A program made the position numbers and the translations under genes. A stretch of 64,000 bases of DNA from Litorilituus lipolyticus (GTDB lineage Bacteria > Pseudomonadota > Gammaproteobacteria > Enterobacterales > Alteromonadaceae): NCBI RefSeq assembly GCF_006439335.1, contig NZ_SAWY01000007.1:62001-126000 (forward strand), in the 5' to 3' direction. Below are positions 18,619 through 27,856 of this stretch, piece after piece (the stretch's first letter is position 1; the number at the start of each line of letters is the position of its first letter). The notes beneath the pieces are model-generated. The model was not told the DNA's origin and did not search any database. It was given only the letters and a program-made list of their open reading frames with translations.

Positions 18619-18975
18619 ATGAAGAATTTATTGATCTTAATCGTTGCTATTGCAGTCTATTTACATTTCTATCCGCAGCCCGAAGTTACTGCATTTTATA
18701 ATAAACATATGGCAAGTGTGAAAGAAGCCTTCAATGAGTTTAGTGATACAAAAGTACGACTAAGACCAGAGAAGATTTTTGATGAATTAAAACCTGAATT
18801 TGTAACATTTTCAGAAAGAGAAATAACACATTTAAAGCAAATTACTTCATCAAGAAAGGCAATAAAAGAGTTCTATTTCACTTACTGCTCAAAACCAGAG
18901 CGTGATCAAATCTTTCATATCGCCAATGAAAATAAAACATGTGACGTTATAGGAAAGTATCGAGCCCTATTTTAA
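18619..18975 (+). CDS. Small single-pass membrane protein of unknown function
   Basis: I do not recognise this 118-residue protein. It has one N-terminal hydrophobic helix (LLILIVAIAVYLHFY, residues 4-18), which could be an uncleaved anchor or signal, followed by a charged, probably helical domain. Two cysteines (in FTYCSK and KTCDVIG) near the C-terminus could form a disulfide if exported. It is divergent from ccoG across 154 bases. A perfect inverted repeat that probably ends transcription lies 32 bases after the stop. Base use resembles its neighbours, so there is no sign of recent transfer. Confidence 0.7.
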   Translation: MKNLLILIVAIAVYLHFYPQPEVTAFYNKHMASVKEAFNEFSDTKVRLRPEKIFDELKPEFVTFSEREITHLKQITSSRKAIKEFYFTYCSKPERDQIFHIANENKTCDVIGKYRALF

Positions 18976-19006
18976 CGATACAAAGGTTTAAGATTTAATA
19001 TTGATA

Positions 19007-19033
19007 TTTATCCCCAGCTAAACTGGGGATAAA
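19007..19033. terminator. Bidirectional terminator-like inverted repeat
   Basis: TTTATCCCCAG (19007-19017) and CTGGGGATAAA (19023-19033) are perfectly complementary over 11 bp around a 5-base loop. It lies between the convergent ends of the 118-residue protein gene and hutF. The flanks are A/T-rich but lack a long clean U run in either direction. Confidence 0.65.
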
Positions 19034-19058
19034 AAATATAGCTAGTTAAATACCAGTC

Positions 19059-20450
19059 CTAATGACTCGACTCTGATAACTTTTTTAATAATGTAGCAAA
19101 TTGCTGTTCACTTTCTAGCTGCTCATTATGCATCGCGGCTTGAATGACCCACTCGCCATTTACCATAACATCTTGAACAGGGTTATCTTGACTGGCAAAA
19201 ATGATACTATCCATAAGGTGCTGGTCAGAGTGAGCAAACAGTTGGCTTTGTCTTGCACTTAGCACCACTAAGTCGGCTTGCTTACCAATGGCTAAGTCGC
19301 CAGTATTGGAGCTAGTACTTTGAGCTCCACCTATTGCCGCTTGTTGCCACAAATTTAGTCCTACAGAAGCCTGCTGGTTATTGGCTAAAATAGCTCTTTG
19401 TTGTTTAATTAACCGTTGCGCGTATTCTAACCAGCGTAACTCTTCAATGGGATTCACTGAAATATGACTGTCTGAACCAATGGCAATAGTACCATTTTGA
19501 GCCATAAACTCAGTAGTAGGAAAAATTCCATCACCTAGATTGGCCTCGGTTGTCGGACAAATTCCGGCAATCACTTTCTTTTCAACCATACCCGCGCACT
19601 CATTATCATCAATGTGCGTGGCATGTATCAAACACCAATGCTGGTCAACATCTATATTATCAAGTAGCCATTGCACTGGTCTTTTTCCATAATGAGCAAG
19701 ACAGTCTTCCACTTCTTTTTGCTGTTCACTGATATGAATATGAATTGGCGCTTTATGATCTAAGCTTCTCACATGTGCTATTGCAGATTGTAATGAATCT
19801 TTATCTACGGCTCTTAGTGAATGCGGAGCAATACCAACATTAGTATTACGATACGAAGTACTTAATTTATGACAATCAGAAACTAAGTTATTAAATTGTG
19901 CTGTAGAGTTTATAAAGCGCTTTTGCCCGTCTGTTGGAGCTAGCTCGCCAAAGCCACTATGCCGGTATAACACTGGCAATAGCGTTAATCCGATACCTGA
20001 TTCTTGAGCCGCATCAAATATTGCTTTAGCCATCGATGCTAACCCATTGATATTATTGCTTTCACTGTATGTTGAGCCATCGATATCATGATGCAAGTAG
20101 TGAAATTCAGCTACACGGGTGTATCCCATTTTCAACATCTCAATATATAATTGCTTTGCAATAACTTTAGCGTCTTCATCAGTTAATTGTGCTAAGAACT
20201 GATACATGATTTTTCGCCAAGTCCAAAAGCTATCCTGCCCTTCACTTCCTTGTTCGCTAAAACCAGCAAACGCACGTTGAAATGCGTGGGAATGACAATT
20301 AATCATACCTGGAATAACGGGTCCATTAGCAACTTGCGCATCATCTTGTTTGCCAGAAACTATTTCACTAATAAGCCCTTGCTTAATAATAATAGTCTTA
20401 TCTTTTGCCCAGCCATCAGCTAATAAGATTCTTTCTGCATATAGTTTCAT
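19059..20450 (-). CDS. hutF: Formimidoylglutamate deiminase HutF
   Basis: HutF converts N-formimino-L-glutamate to N-formyl-L-glutamate and ammonia in the five-step histidine degradation route. It is an amidohydrolase-fold metalloenzyme: GMINCHSHAFQRAFAG gives the first metal histidines, HIHISEQQKEVEDC and LIHATHIDDNE the next ligands, and IGSDSHISVNPIEELR the catalytic aspartate. It has 463 residues. It lies 38 bases downstream of hutG on the same strand, which does the next step. The hutH, hutU and hutI genes are not in the window. Confidence 0.93.
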   Translation of the reverse strand: MKLYAERILLADGWAKDKTIIIKQGLISEIVSGKQDDAQVANGPVIPGMINCHSHAFQRAFAGFSEQGSEGQDSFWTWRKIMYQFLAQLTDEDAKVIAKQLYIEMLKMGYTRVAEFHYLHHDIDGSTYSESNNINGLASMAKAIFDAAQESGIGLTLLPVLYRHSGFGELAPTDGQKRFINSTAQFNNLVSDCHKLSTSYRNTNVGIAPHSLRAVDKDSLQSAIAHVRSLDHKAPIHIHISEQQKEVEDCLAHYGKRPVQWLLDNIDVDQHWCLIHATHIDDNECAGMVEKKVIAGICPTTEANLGDGIFPTTEFMAQNGTIAIGSDSHISVNPIEELRWLEYAQRLIKQQRAILANNQQASVGLNLWQQAAIGGAQSTSSNTGDLAIGKQADLVVLSARQSQLFAHSDQHLMDSIIFASQDNPVQDVMVNGEWVIQAAMHNEQLESEQQFATLLKKLSESSH

Positions 20451-20488
20451 ATTACCTACTTCATTATCTTTGAATGCTTAATTAAACG

Positions 20489-21274
20489 TTACTCTTGTGC
20501 AAAATCAGCTAAGCAAGAGACGAAGTCTTTTAACTTTGCCTTCACATTATTTGCTTTTTCTTCGTCAAATACATTGCTCGGCTCTTTCATATAAGTATGT
20601 TGAGAAAGCTCTAACTGTATCGCATGTATATTTCTGTTAGGTTTTCCATAAGCTCTTGTAATATAGCCACCTTTAAAGCGACCGTTTACCACGCTCGAAT
20701 AAGGAGATAGATCTAAACTTGTGACTTTTTCCATCAGTGCTGCACTACAACTTGCCCCATTTGCGCTGCCAAAATTAAAATCAGGCAACCTACCTTCAAA
20801 AAATCGTGGTACTTCAGACAAAATAGAATGAGCATCAAGCAAAACCACCTTGTTATGCTTCGTCAGCATTTTTTCTAACAACTCATCGATACACTGGTGA
20901 TAAGGCTGCCAATACAAAGCTATTCTTCTAGCAATTTCTTCTTTACAAGGCTCTTTTCCTGCTTTGTAGAGCGGAGCAAGATCAAATGCTGTCGTTGGGC
21001 ACAATTCAGTGCTATTTGCACCTGGATATAAGTTTTCACCTGAAATATCACGGTTTAAATCGATAACATATCGACTATAGGTCGGCGAGATTATTGAGAT
21101 ACCCATACCTTTGGCAAAGTCATAAAGCTTGTCCATGTACCAATCTGTATCAGGCACTGTAGAAGCTTTCTCTGTCATATTTTGAGCAATATCATTTGGA
21201 ATTTTTTGTCCATTGTGCGGCATGCTTATCAACATACCTATATGCCCTTCGCTCACGTGGAAGCTTGAATTCAT
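20489..21274 (-). CDS. hutG: N-formylglutamate deformylase HutG
   Basis: HutG hydrolyses N-formyl-L-glutamate to glutamate and formate, the product of HutF being its substrate. The family pattern is visible: LISMPHNGQKIP, DTDWYMDKLYDFA, YVIDLNRD, VVLLDAHSI and a late IQLELSQHTYM segment. These supply the zinc-binding histidine, aspartate and glutamate residues. It has 261 residues. It is transcribed before hutF in a two-gene unit. Its 5' side faces the peroxiredoxin gene across 255 bases. Confidence 0.92.
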   Translation of the reverse strand: MNSSFHVSEGHIGMLISMPHNGQKIPNDIAQNMTEKASTVPDTDWYMDKLYDFAKGMGISIISPTYSRYVIDLNRDISGENLYPGANSTELCPTTAFDLAPLYKAGKEPCKEEIARRIALYWQPYHQCIDELLEKMLTKHNKVVLLDAHSILSEVPRFFEGRLPDFNFGSANGASCSAALMEKVTSLDLSPYSSVVNGRFKGGYITRAYGKPNRNIHAIQLELSQHTYMKEPSNVFDEEKANNVKAKLKDFVSCLADFAQE

Positions 21275-21404
21275 GCTATCAACCTAATTGTATATACAAC
21301 TTTACCCAAGAATTTATCATGTAATGACTACGCAGCGCAAGTGACTCGCTTGCAGTAAATTTTTTTACTTTAACTATTATAGGTAATATCAAGAAAACCA
21401 ACTG

Positions 21405-21423
21405 CAATCTATTTTTTAGATTG
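21405..21423. promoter_or_regulatory. Inverted repeat upstream of the peroxiredoxin-glutaredoxin gene
   Basis: CAATCTA (21405-21411) and TAGATTG (21417-21423) are perfectly inverted around TTTTT, 107 bases before the peroxiredoxin ATG and 131 bases before the hutG start. It could be an operator for either divergent gene. No regulator can be assigned from the sequence alone. Confidence 0.35.
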
Positions 21424-21529
21424 TTATCATCAATTATATCTAATTTATTAAACATAAATAAAAGTTGATAATAAATTCAACTTACAAATTCATAAAATCT
21501 AGTACTTAAATTAAAGCCAGGAGAGCAAT

Positions 21530-22258
21530 ATGTTTACAGACATTTCAGGTCAAACCGTTCCAAGCGTTACATTTCCAATCATGACGGAATCAGGGTGGAA
21601 TAAGCGCGATACTCAAGAAATATTCGCCAATAAAACAGTTGTCGTTTTTTCTTTACCTGGGGCATTCACACCAACATGTTCATCTACTCATTTGCCTCGT
21701 TACAATGAGCTAGCCAGTAAGTTTTCTGAAAATGGCGTGGATGAAATTATTTGTATCTCCGTTAACGATACTTTTGTTATGAATGCTTGGGCGAAAGATC
21801 AACAAGCAGAAAACATCAGTTTAATACCTGATGGTAATGGTGAATTCACCGAAGGTATGGGTTTACTCGTTGATAAAAAGGAACTGGGCTTTGGTAAACG
21901 AAGTTGGCGTTACGCTATGCTAGTTAAAAATGGTGTCATTGAAAAAATGTTCATCGAACCTGATCTACCAGGAGACCCTTTTGAAGTATCTGATGCTGAT
22001 ACTATGCTTAATTACATTAACCCAGAAGCCATTCAAAAAACTGAAATTACATTGTTTGGCAAACCTGGTTGCAGTCACTGCACCAAGGCAAAAGCATTAT
22101 TAGCCGATAAAGGTCTGAGCTATGATGAGTTAGAAGTGGGTAAAAATATTTCTATCTCAGGTTTACGAGCCGTATGTAATGCAGAAACAACCCCGCAAAT
22201 ATTCATTGACGGAAAACATATAGGCGGAAATGATGAGTTAACTCAATATTTCTCATAA
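21530..22258 (+). CDS. Peroxiredoxin-glutaredoxin fusion (Prx5 hybrid)
   Basis: This 242-residue cytoplasmic protein reduces hydroperoxides using glutathione without a separate glutaredoxin. The N-terminal Prx5 domain (1-165) has the peroxidatic Cys50 in GAFTPTCSSTHLP. The C-terminal glutaredoxin domain (172-242) has the redox motif CSHC (Cys181, Cys184) in FGKPGCSHCTKAK, and the TTPQIFIDGKHIGG glutathione-site loop. This fusion is known from Haemophilus, Vibrio and relatives. An AGGAGAG ribosome site precedes the ATG, and a terminator follows at 22274-22312. OxyR control is possible, but no clear OxyR site is seen. Confidence 0.95.
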   Translation: MFTDISGQTVPSVTFPIMTESGWNKRDTQEIFANKTVVVFSLPGAFTPTCSSTHLPRYNELASKFSENGVDEIICISVNDTFVMNAWAKDQQAENISLIPDGNGEFTEGMGLLVDKKELGFGKRSWRYAMLVKNGVIEKMFIEPDLPGDPFEVSDADTMLNYINPEAIQKTEITLFGKPGCSHCTKAKALLADKGLSYDELEVGKNISISGLRAVCNAETTPQIFIDGKHIGGNDELTQYFS

Positions 22259-22273
22259 TGGTTTGAACTGAAG

Positions 22274-22312
22274 TACCTTGTGCAAGTTTGCTGCTTGTAC
22301 AAGGTAATTTTT
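22274..22312 (+). terminator. Terminator after the peroxiredoxin-glutaredoxin gene
   Basis: TACCTTGTGCAAG (22274-22286) pairs with CTTGTACAAGGTA (22294-22306) with a single mismatch around a 7-base loop, followed by AATTTTT. Confidence 0.85.
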
Positions 22313-22380
22313 ACTGCTTATTTCTTTATGATCAAACATGATATCATTTACAATTCAATTTCCTCTACCTGCGAACAACA

Positions 22381-22608
22381 ATGGATAACCAGCCTTATAA
22401 CCCACTACATGGCATTACACTTAAAACCATCGTAACTGAGCTTGAAGCTTACTTTGGGTTCGAGGCTTTAGGTAAAGAAATTAAAATAAAGTGCTTCACC
22501 CACGATCCAAGCATTCAATCGAGCTTAAAGTTCCTTAGAAAAACACCTTGGGCCAGAGACAAGGTTGAACAACTCTTTATTAAAAACAAGCATAAAATAC
22601 ATAAATAA
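22381..22608 (+). CDS. VF530 family (DUF2132) small DNA-binding protein
   Basis: The 75-residue protein matches the VF530/DUF2132 family, named from a Vibrio fischeri protein whose structure was solved. The family core NPLHGITLKTIVTELEAYFG, the segment CFTHDPSIQSSLKFLRKTPWAR and the end VEQLFI are all present. A DNA-binding role is proposed for the family but its cellular function is not settled. It is a stand-alone gene between the peroxiredoxin fusion and purU, following a terminator, and so is probably expressed from its own promoter. Confidence 0.9.
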   Translation: MDNQPYNPLHGITLKTIVTELEAYFGFEALGKEIKIKCFTHDPSIQSSLKFLRKTPWARDKVEQLFIKNKHKIHK

Positions 22609-22717
22609 ATATAACCTTTTTATGCATAGCTATATCAACAAAAGCTATGAAATCGTTAGTGCTTTTATTGAAAATATAGAATGATGAGTTAACTCTCACT
22701 TTTTCTTATTAGCTCAA

Positions 22718-23578
22718 ATGATAACAACAAACGAATACATTCTTACTTGGCAATGTCCTGATAGCTCAGGAGTCTTAGCAAAAGTATCACAAAGCTTATT
22801 TTTACATGGCGCATTTATTACTGAAACATCACAATATAGTGACCCTTATACTGATACGTTTTTTTCTCGAATAGCATTTGATGATAGAAATCTAACCGTT
22901 GCTGAAGATGAATTTATCCAAGCATTAGATGAGTTAGCTAAACCACTTAACATGACTTATCGGCTCAGAAAAAAACAAGATGTGCCCAATATTGTCATTG
23001 CCGTATCAAAAGATGATCATTGCTTAGTATCACTATTAACCAAATGGAAGTCTGGCGCTTTACCTGTCAATATCGTTGCCATAGTTTCAAATCATAATGA
23101 CTGTAGCTCGTTAGCAAATTGGCATCAAATTCCTTTTTATCATCTACCTATTACTTCTGATACTAAAGCTCAACAAGAACAACAAATGCTTAGTATCATG
23201 AATAAATATCATGCTGACTTATTGGTTTTAGCACGTTATATGCAGATATTATCAGACAGTTTATGTCGACAGCTTCAAGGTAAAGCTATTAATATTCACC
23301 ATTCCTTTTTACCCAGTTTTAAAGGAGCGAAGCCGTACCATCAAGCTCACAAGCGCGGTGTTAAAGTTATCGGAGCAACCGCGCATTATGTTACTGCTGA
23401 TCTTGACGAAGGACCTATTATTGTTCAAGAAGTTAAGCCCATTAACCATACCTTTACCATAGAGCAAATGGTACATATGGGCCACGATATTGAAGCCACT
23501 GCGTTAAGTCACGCGGTGCGCTTTCATGCTGAGCAGCGAGTTTGTTTAAATGGTAGTAAAACCGTTATTCTTGTTTAG
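22718..23578 (+). CDS. purU: Formyltetrahydrofolate deformylase PurU
   Basis: PurU hydrolyses 10-formyl-tetrahydrofolate to formate and tetrahydrofolate, balancing one-carbon pools and supplying formate for PurT. An N-terminal ACT domain (about 6-85, starting YILTWQCPDSSGVLAKVS) should sense methionine or glycine. The C-terminal formyltransferase-fold domain shows LARYMQILS, NIHHSFLPSFKGAKPYHQA with the catalytic Asn and His, and GATAHYVTADLDEGPII with the catalytic Asp. It has 286 residues. The ATG at 22718 has no strong ribosome site in front. Confidence 0.95.
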   Translation: MITTNEYILTWQCPDSSGVLAKVSQSLFLHGAFITETSQYSDPYTDTFFSRIAFDDRNLTVAEDEFIQALDELAKPLNMTYRLRKKQDVPNIVIAVSKDDHCLVSLLTKWKSGALPVNIVAIVSNHNDCSSLANWHQIPFYHLPITSDTKAQQEQQMLSIMNKYHADLLVLARYMQILSDSLCRQLQGKAINIHHSFLPSFKGAKPYHQAHKRGVKVIGATAHYVTADLDEGPIIVQEVKPINHTFTIEQMVHMGHDIEATALSHAVRFHAEQRVCLNGSKTVILV

Positions 23579-23610
23579 TTCAAAACGTAGTAATGTAATT
23601 AATCTTTTAC

Positions 23611-23634
23611 AGGCGTCAACACAAGCTGACGCCT
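23611..23634. terminator. Inverted repeat after purU, probable terminator
   Basis: AGGCGTCA (23611-23618) and TGACGCCT (23627-23634) form a perfect 8-bp stem with an 8-base loop, 33 bases after the purU stop. There is no U-rich tail on the plus strand, so termination would be weak or factor-dependent. Confidence 0.45.
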
Positions 23635-23752
23635 ATGCAAAGAGAAAATCATGACTAAATTAGCACCTAACACGACTTTATGATTAGAATGAAACTATAC
23701 AAGGGCGCAATTGTAATAAGCCAATAATTAGTTCAAATAAAGAAGTCGACTT

Positions 23753-24283
23753 ATGATTAATATTGAAAAGATTCATCACGTTGCCTATCGCTGCAACGAC
23801 GCAAAAGAAACAACTCAATGGTATAAAGATAAACTGAATATGGATTTAGTGTTAGCAATTGCCGAAGACCAAGTTCCGTCAACCAAAGCACCTGATCCTT
23901 ACATGCATATTTTTCTAGATGCTGGTGATGAGAATGTGTTAGCTTTTTTTGAATTACCTAATTCACCAACCATGGGTCGTGATACCAATACTCCTGAATG
24001 GGTTCAGCATATTGCAATGCGTGTTGCCAGTGTTGAAGCATTAATAGCGGCAAAGGAAGAGTTAGTGAGTAAAGGCGTTGATGTACTTGGACCAACAAAC
24101 CATGGTGTGTTTAAGTCGATTTACTTTTTCGATCCAAATGGTCACCGCCTTGAACTTTCAGCCAATACAGGTACCAAAGAGCAATACAAACAGCTTAATG
24201 AGGTTGCTCAAGACATGATTAATGAATGGGCAGAAACGAAAAAAGCACCTCGTCATGCTGCTTGGCTCCACGAGCAAGATTAA
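23753..24283 (+). CDS. VOC family (glyoxalase-like) protein
   Basis: The 176-residue protein is a two-module vicinal-oxygen-chelate fold. It starts with IEKIHHVAYRCNDAKETTQWYKD, which carries the typical first metal histidine, and includes VLAFFELP, VQHIAMRV with a second histidine, and the HGVFKSIYFFDPNGHRLEL ending seen in dioxygenases and glyoxalases. Substrate cannot be told from sequence. It stands alone, with a terminator-like repeat just after it, and no pathway partner is adjacent. Confidence 0.85.
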   Translation: MINIEKIHHVAYRCNDAKETTQWYKDKLNMDLVLAIAEDQVPSTKAPDPYMHIFLDAGDENVLAFFELPNSPTMGRDTNTPEWVQHIAMRVASVEALIAAKEELVSKGVDVLGPTNHGVFKSIYFFDPNGHRLELSANTGTKEQYKQLNEVAQDMINEWAETKKAPRHAAWLHEQD

Positions 24284-24337
24284 TCACTACCTTCTATTCC
24301 AGTAACTATTTCTGTTACTTTTACTATTACCATTAAT

Positions 24338-24368
24338 AAAAGGGGAGCAATATAACTGCTCTCCTTTT
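24338..24368. terminator. Terminator between VOC gene and metE
   Basis: AAAAGGGGAGCA (24338-24349) pairs with TGCTCTCCTTTT (24357-24368) over 12 positions around ATATAAC, with one wobble on the plus strand. A/T runs on both sides let it serve both convergent genes. Confidence 0.85.
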
Positions 24369-24378
24369 ATAATAAAGT

Positions 24379-26652
24379 CTAATTACTGTATGCTGAACGC
24401 AACTTTTTCACAGCAGTAACCATATTTTCTAATGCTAATTTTGTTTCTTGCCAACTGCGTGTTTTCAGACCGCAATCAGGGTTAACCCAAAGCCTCTCAA
24501 TTGGAATATACTTTTGCGCTTTTTCTAAAAGGTCAACCATCCAGTCGACTTCAGGTACATTAGGCGTATGAATATCATAGACACCCGGCCCCAAATCATT
24601 TGGGTATGCCTGCTCATCAAAAGCATCTAATAAAGCCATATTTGAACGAGTTGTTTCTACGGTTAATACATCAGCATCCAGTGCTATAATGGCAGGTAAA
24701 ATATCATTAAACTCCGAATAACACATATGACTATGAATCTGTGTTTTTGCTGGTGCTTTTGCCGCTGACAAACAAAAGGCTGCAGTAGCCCAAGATAAAT
24801 AGCTTTGCCATTCACTTTGCTTAATTGGCATGCCTTCTCTAATAGCAGGCTCATCAATTTGAATTATCTGTGTGCCATTATCAACTAAATCAACTACTTC
24901 ATCGCTTATAGCTAATGCTATTTGTTTAGCGACGTCTTCTCGACTAATATCATCTCTGACAAAAGACCAGCACAAAATAGTAATAGGGCCAGTTAACATG
25001 GCTTTTACTGGCCTATCTGTTAAGGATTGTGCGTAATTAATCCAAGATATAGTCATCGCTTGCTTGCGACTAACATCACCAAATATAATCGGCGGCTTAA
25101 CACAACGAGAACCATAACTTTGTACCCAGGCAAATTGGGTAAACGCAACACCTTCAAGTAACTCGCCAAAATACTCTACCATGTCATTACGTTCTGCTTC
25201 CCCATGAACCAGTACATCTAAACCAATATCTTCTTGCTTGATAATTGTATTGCGGATCTCTTCTTCAATTAAAGATTGATATTGCTTCTCTGTTATTTCT
25301 TTTCTACGCCATTTAGCCCTTACCTCTCTTATATCTCCTGTTTGTGGGAATGAACCAATGGTCGTTGTGGGTAAAATCGGTAAATTCAATGCTTTTTGTT
25401 GAACCACTTTGCGTTCCAGAAAGCTTTGTTTACGATGAAAATCATCATGCGATAATCCATTAATCCTCGTTCGTACAGACTCATTATGAATACGCTTTGA
25501 CACACATCGTGCTAGGGCAGCATTTGAGTATAAGGTAATTTCATCACTGTTTTCATGTTCAAGGGCGTACTTTAACAGAGTTAATTCTTCACATTTTTGC
25601 TTTGCGAAAGCCAGCCATGATTTGAATTCCGCATCAAGTTTACTTTCTTGTTGCAGATCAACTGGAGAGTGCAATAGCGAGCATGATGGAGCAATCCATA
25701 AACGATCATTTAATTGACGATATAAAGGCTGTAACTTTTGATATACAGAGACCAAATCTGTTTTCCAAATATTCCGCCCATTGATAACACCTAATGAAAT
25801 AACCCAGTGCTCTGGTAAAGCATTAACTATAGCCGTAACATCTTTTTCTTGTGTTACGAGATCGATATGTAAACCATCAAAATCAAGAGGTTTTATTAAC
25901 TCCACATGATGATCTATAGAGGCAAAATAACTCGTCAATAGTAATTTTAACCTGCCCTTATCTAGCTGCTGATACGCTGATGTGAAAGCATCTTGCCATA
26001 TTTCATCTAGCTCTAAACCTAGTACTGGTTCATCAAGTTGTAGCCACGTAATACCAGCTAATGATAACTGCTCCAATAAGGCTCGATAACGAACCAATAA
26101 TGCAGGCAATAAAGACAGTTTCTCTTCATCTTGGCAAACACTTAAATATAAATAACTTATCGGCCCCAATAGCACCGCTTTGGTTTTATCTGATACCTGT
26201 TTAGCCTCTTCACACTGAGAAATTAATGATTGAGCATTCACTGGCGTTAATGATGCAAGCAAATTTTCATTTAACTCTGGAACAATATAATGATAGTTAG
26301 TATTGAACCATTTAGTCATATCACTTGCTGCACATTGACAGCCACTAGGCGCTTGCCCACGAGCCACTCTAAATTCAAGATCTAACGCATTGCTATCATT
26401 AGCAACAAACCGCTCAGGTGCTAAGCCAAGCATTAAAGTTGTATTAAGAACATGATCATAATGAGCAAAATCGCCAACAGGTAACCACTCAACACCTGCA
26501 TCATGCTGTAACTGCCAATTCTGTTGGCGTAACTGTTTACAGCTAGTTAAAAATTCTGCCTGAGTGATTTCCCCTCGCCAATACTTCTCTAATGAAAATT
26601 TTAACTCTCTCTTCGCACCGATACGCGGAAACCCTAAGTTATGAATGTGCAT
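24379..26652 (-). CDS. metE: Cobalamin-independent methionine synthase MetE
   Basis: MetE transfers the methyl group of 5-methyl-tetrahydropteroyl-triglutamate to homocysteine, the last step of methionine synthesis without vitamin B12. Its 757 residues hold the usual two barrels. The C-terminal one has TTTIGSFPQTGDIREVR, the VHGEAERNDMVEYFGE segment, and the zinc ligands in IHSHMCYSEF and WVNPDCGLKTR. The ribosome site CAGGAGA is strong. It is divergent from metR, and tandem MetJ boxes lie 50 bases upstream of its ATG, so repression by S-adenosylmethionine-bound MetJ and activation by MetR are expected. Confidence 0.97.
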   Translation of the reverse strand: MHIHNLGFPRIGAKRELKFSLEKYWRGEITQAEFLTSCKQLRQQNWQLQHDAGVEWLPVGDFAHYDHVLNTTLMLGLAPERFVANDSNALDLEFRVARGQAPSGCQCAASDMTKWFNTNYHYIVPELNENLLASLTPVNAQSLISQCEEAKQVSDKTKAVLLGPISYLYLSVCQDEEKLSLLPALLVRYRALLEQLSLAGITWLQLDEPVLGLELDEIWQDAFTSAYQQLDKGRLKLLLTSYFASIDHHVELIKPLDFDGLHIDLVTQEKDVTAIVNALPEHWVISLGVINGRNIWKTDLVSVYQKLQPLYRQLNDRLWIAPSCSLLHSPVDLQQESKLDAEFKSWLAFAKQKCEELTLLKYALEHENSDEITLYSNAALARCVSKRIHNESVRTRINGLSHDDFHRKQSFLERKVVQQKALNLPILPTTTIGSFPQTGDIREVRAKWRRKEITEKQYQSLIEEEIRNTIIKQEDIGLDVLVHGEAERNDMVEYFGELLEGVAFTQFAWVQSYGSRCVKPPIIFGDVSRKQAMTISWINYAQSLTDRPVKAMLTGPITILCWSFVRDDISREDVAKQIALAISDEVVDLVDNGTQIIQIDEPAIREGMPIKQSEWQSYLSWATAAFCLSAAKAPAKTQIHSHMCYSEFNDILPAIIALDADVLTVETTRSNMALLDAFDEQAYPNDLGPGVYDIHTPNVPEVDWMVDLLEKAQKYIPIERLWVNPDCGLKTRSWQETKLALENMVTAVKKLRSAYSN

Positions 26653-26701
26653 TGTTAACTCTCCTGTTAATTCTGTTTAAATAATTTGCCCAAAAACATA
26701 T

Positions 26702-26717
26702 AGACGTCTAGACGTTT
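26702..26717. promoter_or_regulatory. Tandem MetJ operator (two met boxes)
   Basis: AGACGTCT (26702-26709) is a perfect match to the MetJ met-box consensus and is followed without gap by AGACGTTT (26710-26717), matching 7 of 8. Contiguous 8-bp boxes are how MetJ dimers bind cooperatively. The site lies between the divergent metE and metR genes. The metJ gene itself is not in this window. Confidence 0.85.
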
Positions 26718-26793
26718 GAATGGTTATACTTTAAGAAATCTGCAGAATTAAACAAGCGCAAAAAATTCAATAGGGATATGAATTAATTTCATT

Positions 26794-27741
26794 ATGTTTG
26801 AAATCAAACACTTAAAAACAATACGAGCACTAAACGCGACGGGAAGTATTAAAAAAGCGGCTGAACAGCTTTTTACCAGTCAGTCAGCCTTGTCTCATCA
26901 AATTAAAGATTTAGAGCAAAGAATTGAGAAGTCACTTTTCATTAGAAATACTCAACCTCTTGAGTTTACTCAAGCGGGTGAAATGTTATTAGCATTAGCT
27001 AACACCGTAATACCCGAAATAGAGCATACAGCTCAGCAGCTAAAAGCACCATTAGCATCCATTAACCACCTGAAACTTGCCATAGCATGTCATGCATGTT
27101 TTCAGTGGCTCTTACCTATCACGTCTAAGTTTAACGAACGACATAAAAATTTAACGATTGAATATTTAGATGAAGGTTTTTTTAATAGGACTCAACAACA
27201 GCAAGTCGATATTTTATTTACTGATGTCAAAACGGATGATGATATCTTTAATTACGCTGAAATTGGGCAATTTGAAGTGATTGCCGTGATGGCTAAAGAA
27301 GTATCAATGCCAACTCATTCTGCAACGAAAGAAGATGTAAGCATGGCTAATAAACCAACAGATGACACCATTCAAGCCATTGATTTTAAAAAATTAACCT
27401 TGCTAACTTACCCGTTACCACCAGAACAACTCGACATATTCTCGCTGTTTTTGAATGCACAAAATATCCAGCCTAAAGCAATCAAGCAAGTTAAAAATAG
27501 CCATGTTATGTTGCAAATGGCCGCAGCAAATATGGGCGTTGCTGTGCTACCCGATTGGCTCGTTAATAGTATCAGCTTACAGTCTCTTGTTACGAGAAAA
27601 CGTCTAGGTTCAAAAGGAATATACAAAACCCTCTATGCACGTTACGCTAATAACAATTACCAGCAAGATACTATCAAGCAGCTTATTCCAGAAGTCATCA
27701 AAGCCTTTCAGCAACTAAAAAATGCTGTTCTTTACCAATAA
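26794..27741 (+). CDS. metR: LysR-type regulator MetR
   Basis: MetR is a LysR-family activator that uses homocysteine as co-effector and turns on metE in enteric bacteria. The N-terminal winged helix-turn-helix starts FEIKHLKTIRALNATGSIKKAAEQL and continues TSQSALSHQIKDLE. The effector domain (about 90-310) contains CHACFQWLLP, matching the E. coli MetR segment CHSCIQWLTP, and MAAANMGVAVLPDWLV. It has 315 residues. The divergent metE across 141 bases confirms the identification, and the MetJ boxes in between suggest metR is repressed by MetJ too. Confidence 0.94.
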   Translation: MFEIKHLKTIRALNATGSIKKAAEQLFTSQSALSHQIKDLEQRIEKSLFIRNTQPLEFTQAGEMLLALANTVIPEIEHTAQQLKAPLASINHLKLAIACHACFQWLLPITSKFNERHKNLTIEYLDEGFFNRTQQQQVDILFTDVKTDDDIFNYAEIGQFEVIAVMAKEVSMPTHSATKEDVSMANKPTDDTIQAIDFKKLTLLTYPLPPEQLDIFSLFLNAQNIQPKAIKQVKNSHVMLQMAAANMGVAVLPDWLVNSISLQSLVTRKRLGSKGIYKTLYARYANNNYQQDTIKQLIPEVIKAFQQLKNAVLYQ

Positions 27742-27856
27742 AACATTGTTCATGAGAAAATTCTCCACTTATTATGTTTCCACGCTCGAATATAGCGTAT
27801 AACTTAATAACTTCATTCAAGCCATTTAACACCTTGTTAAAAAATTAGGGGGATAC

